From Halococcaceae archaeon (GTDB lineage Archaea > Halobacteriota > Halobacteria > Halobacteriales > Halalkalicoccaceae), in assembly GCA_007128515.1 (NCBI GenBank), contig SKXI01000034.1, forward strand, positions 1 through 5,243: 5,243 nucleotides of DNA, written 5' to 3'. Position 1 is the first letter of the stretch. The number at the start of each line of letters is the position of its first letter. This document shows, piece by piece, positions 4,890 through 5,243 of the stretch. The notes beneath the pieces are model-generated. The model ran no database searches and was not told the origin of the DNA. It worked only from the letters and a program-made list of their open reading frames with translations. The position numbers were made by a program, and so were the translations under genes.

Positions 4890-5101
4890 TCGCGCCGCGA
4901 CGGAGGCGAGGCGCACACGCGGTCGTAGCGGAGTATGCGGACGATTGACTCGGGTGAGTCGGGGGCGAACTCGCACAGTCGTCCCCGGAGCGAGCCGAGG
5001 ACCGATGAGCTGGACGAACCGCCGAGCGCCGGCGTGTCGGCGGTCGTGGTACCGCGACCCTCGCAAGCGCTTTACCCTTGCCGCGTCCACGTTCGTTCGT
5101 A
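4890..5101. other. Intergenic region between reductase and cold-shock gene (212 bases)
   Basis: No gene is convincing here. Two small hairpins may lie in the 3' flank of the reductase: GCGCC/GGCGC (4892-4896 and 4910-4914), starting 2 bases after its stop, and GACTC/GAGTC (4947-4951 and 4956-4960) with a 4-base loop. Neither is followed by a T-run, so a terminator role is unproven. The right end carries the cspA promoter. Confidence 0.4.
5070..5076 (+). promoter_or_regulatory. TATA box of the cold-shock gene
   Basis: CTTTACC begins 32 bases before the ATG at 5102 and is the most AT-rich word in this GC-rich flank. No Shine-Dalgarno sequence precedes the ATG, so a leaderless transcript is likely. 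Confidence 0.5.
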
Positions 5102-5243
5102 ATGGCGACCGGCAAAGTTGACTTCTTCAACGACACAGGCGGCTACGGTTTCATTTCCACCGAGGATGCTGACGACGACGTGTTCTTCCACATGGAGGAC
5201 GTCGGCGGTGAAGACCTGACCGAAGGCACCGAGATCGAATTCG
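5102..5243 (+). CDS. Cold-shock-domain protein, CspA type (3' end outside window)
   Basis: The first 47 residues of a haloarchaeal CspA-like protein, which typically has about 64. It is a single OB-fold that binds single-stranded RNA or DNA and is thought to act as an RNA chaperone. The start MATGKVDFFNDTGGYGFI contains an RNP1-like motif (GGYGFI, residues 13-18), and VFFHMED (27-33) is the RNP2-like motif, with Phe17, Phe28, Phe29 and His30 as expected nucleic-acid-contacting residues. The acidic insertions (EDADDD) are the usual salt adaptation. The frame is open to the edge of the window. It follows the reductase on the same strand after 212 bases but has its own TATA-like box, so it is probably an independent transcript. 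Confidence 0.93.
   Translation, partial: MATGKVDFFNDTGGYGFISTEDADDDVFFHMEDVGGEDLTEGTEIEF

Noticed and set aside
4935..5102. 55-codon plus-strand frame after the reductase
   Set aside because: It covers the cspA promoter and ends on the cspA start codon. Its product is Ser/Arg/Pro-rich with no recognisable motif.
1..5243. CRISPR array, insertion sequence, toxin-antitoxin or defence island
   Set aside because: I found no regularly spaced repeats, transposase motifs or recognisable defence-gene domains. The two genes converging at 1457-1471 do not look like a toxin-antitoxin pair.

Overview
The window looks like chromosomal DNA of a haloarchaeon (class Halobacteria). The base composition is GC-rich, codon third positions are overwhelmingly G or C, and the proteins are strongly acidic. 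Several start codons have a weak TATA-like box about 25-30 bases upstream and no Shine-Dalgarno (SD) sequence, which suggests leaderless transcripts. The protein types (a haloarchaeal siroheme reductase, a haloarchaeal CspA, a ParB-HTH protein of the DUF7119 type) fit this group. The genus cannot be fixed from the sequence.

Layout from left to right. On the minus strand there is a tRNA-Lys(CTT) with its own TATA box and a T-run/inverted-repeat 3' flank. On the plus strand follows an M20-family (ArgE/DapE-like) metallohydrolase. It converges on, and overlaps by 15 bp, a minus-strand gene for a protein with a ParB-type helix-turn-helix and a predicted C-terminal ribbon-helix-helix. Upstream of that gene, on the same strand, lies a 76-base imperfect palindrome that can fold into one long hairpin, and just beyond it a 48-codon acidic microprotein gene. 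A non-coding stretch of about 300 bases separates these minus-strand genes from two plus-strand genes: a 101-aa protein with a CxC...CxxC cysteine pattern, then a 591-aa siroheme/[4Fe-4S] nitrite/sulfite reductase. After a 212-base gap, the first 47 codons of a cold-shock-domain protein (CspA type) run off the right edge.

The genes do not form one clear pathway. The cysteine protein and the reductase are co-oriented with an 83-base gap and may be functionally linked. The reductase has the sulfite-type Lys (PRKWK, Lys185) where plant nitrite reductases have Asn, so its substrate may be sulfite rather than nitrite. No nitrate-assimilation or cysteine-biosynthesis genes are visible in the window to settle this. 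The microprotein, the hairpin and the ParB-like gene form a second co-oriented unit and are the most likely place for undescribed biology. I see no insertion sequence, CRISPR array, prophage or recognised defence system.
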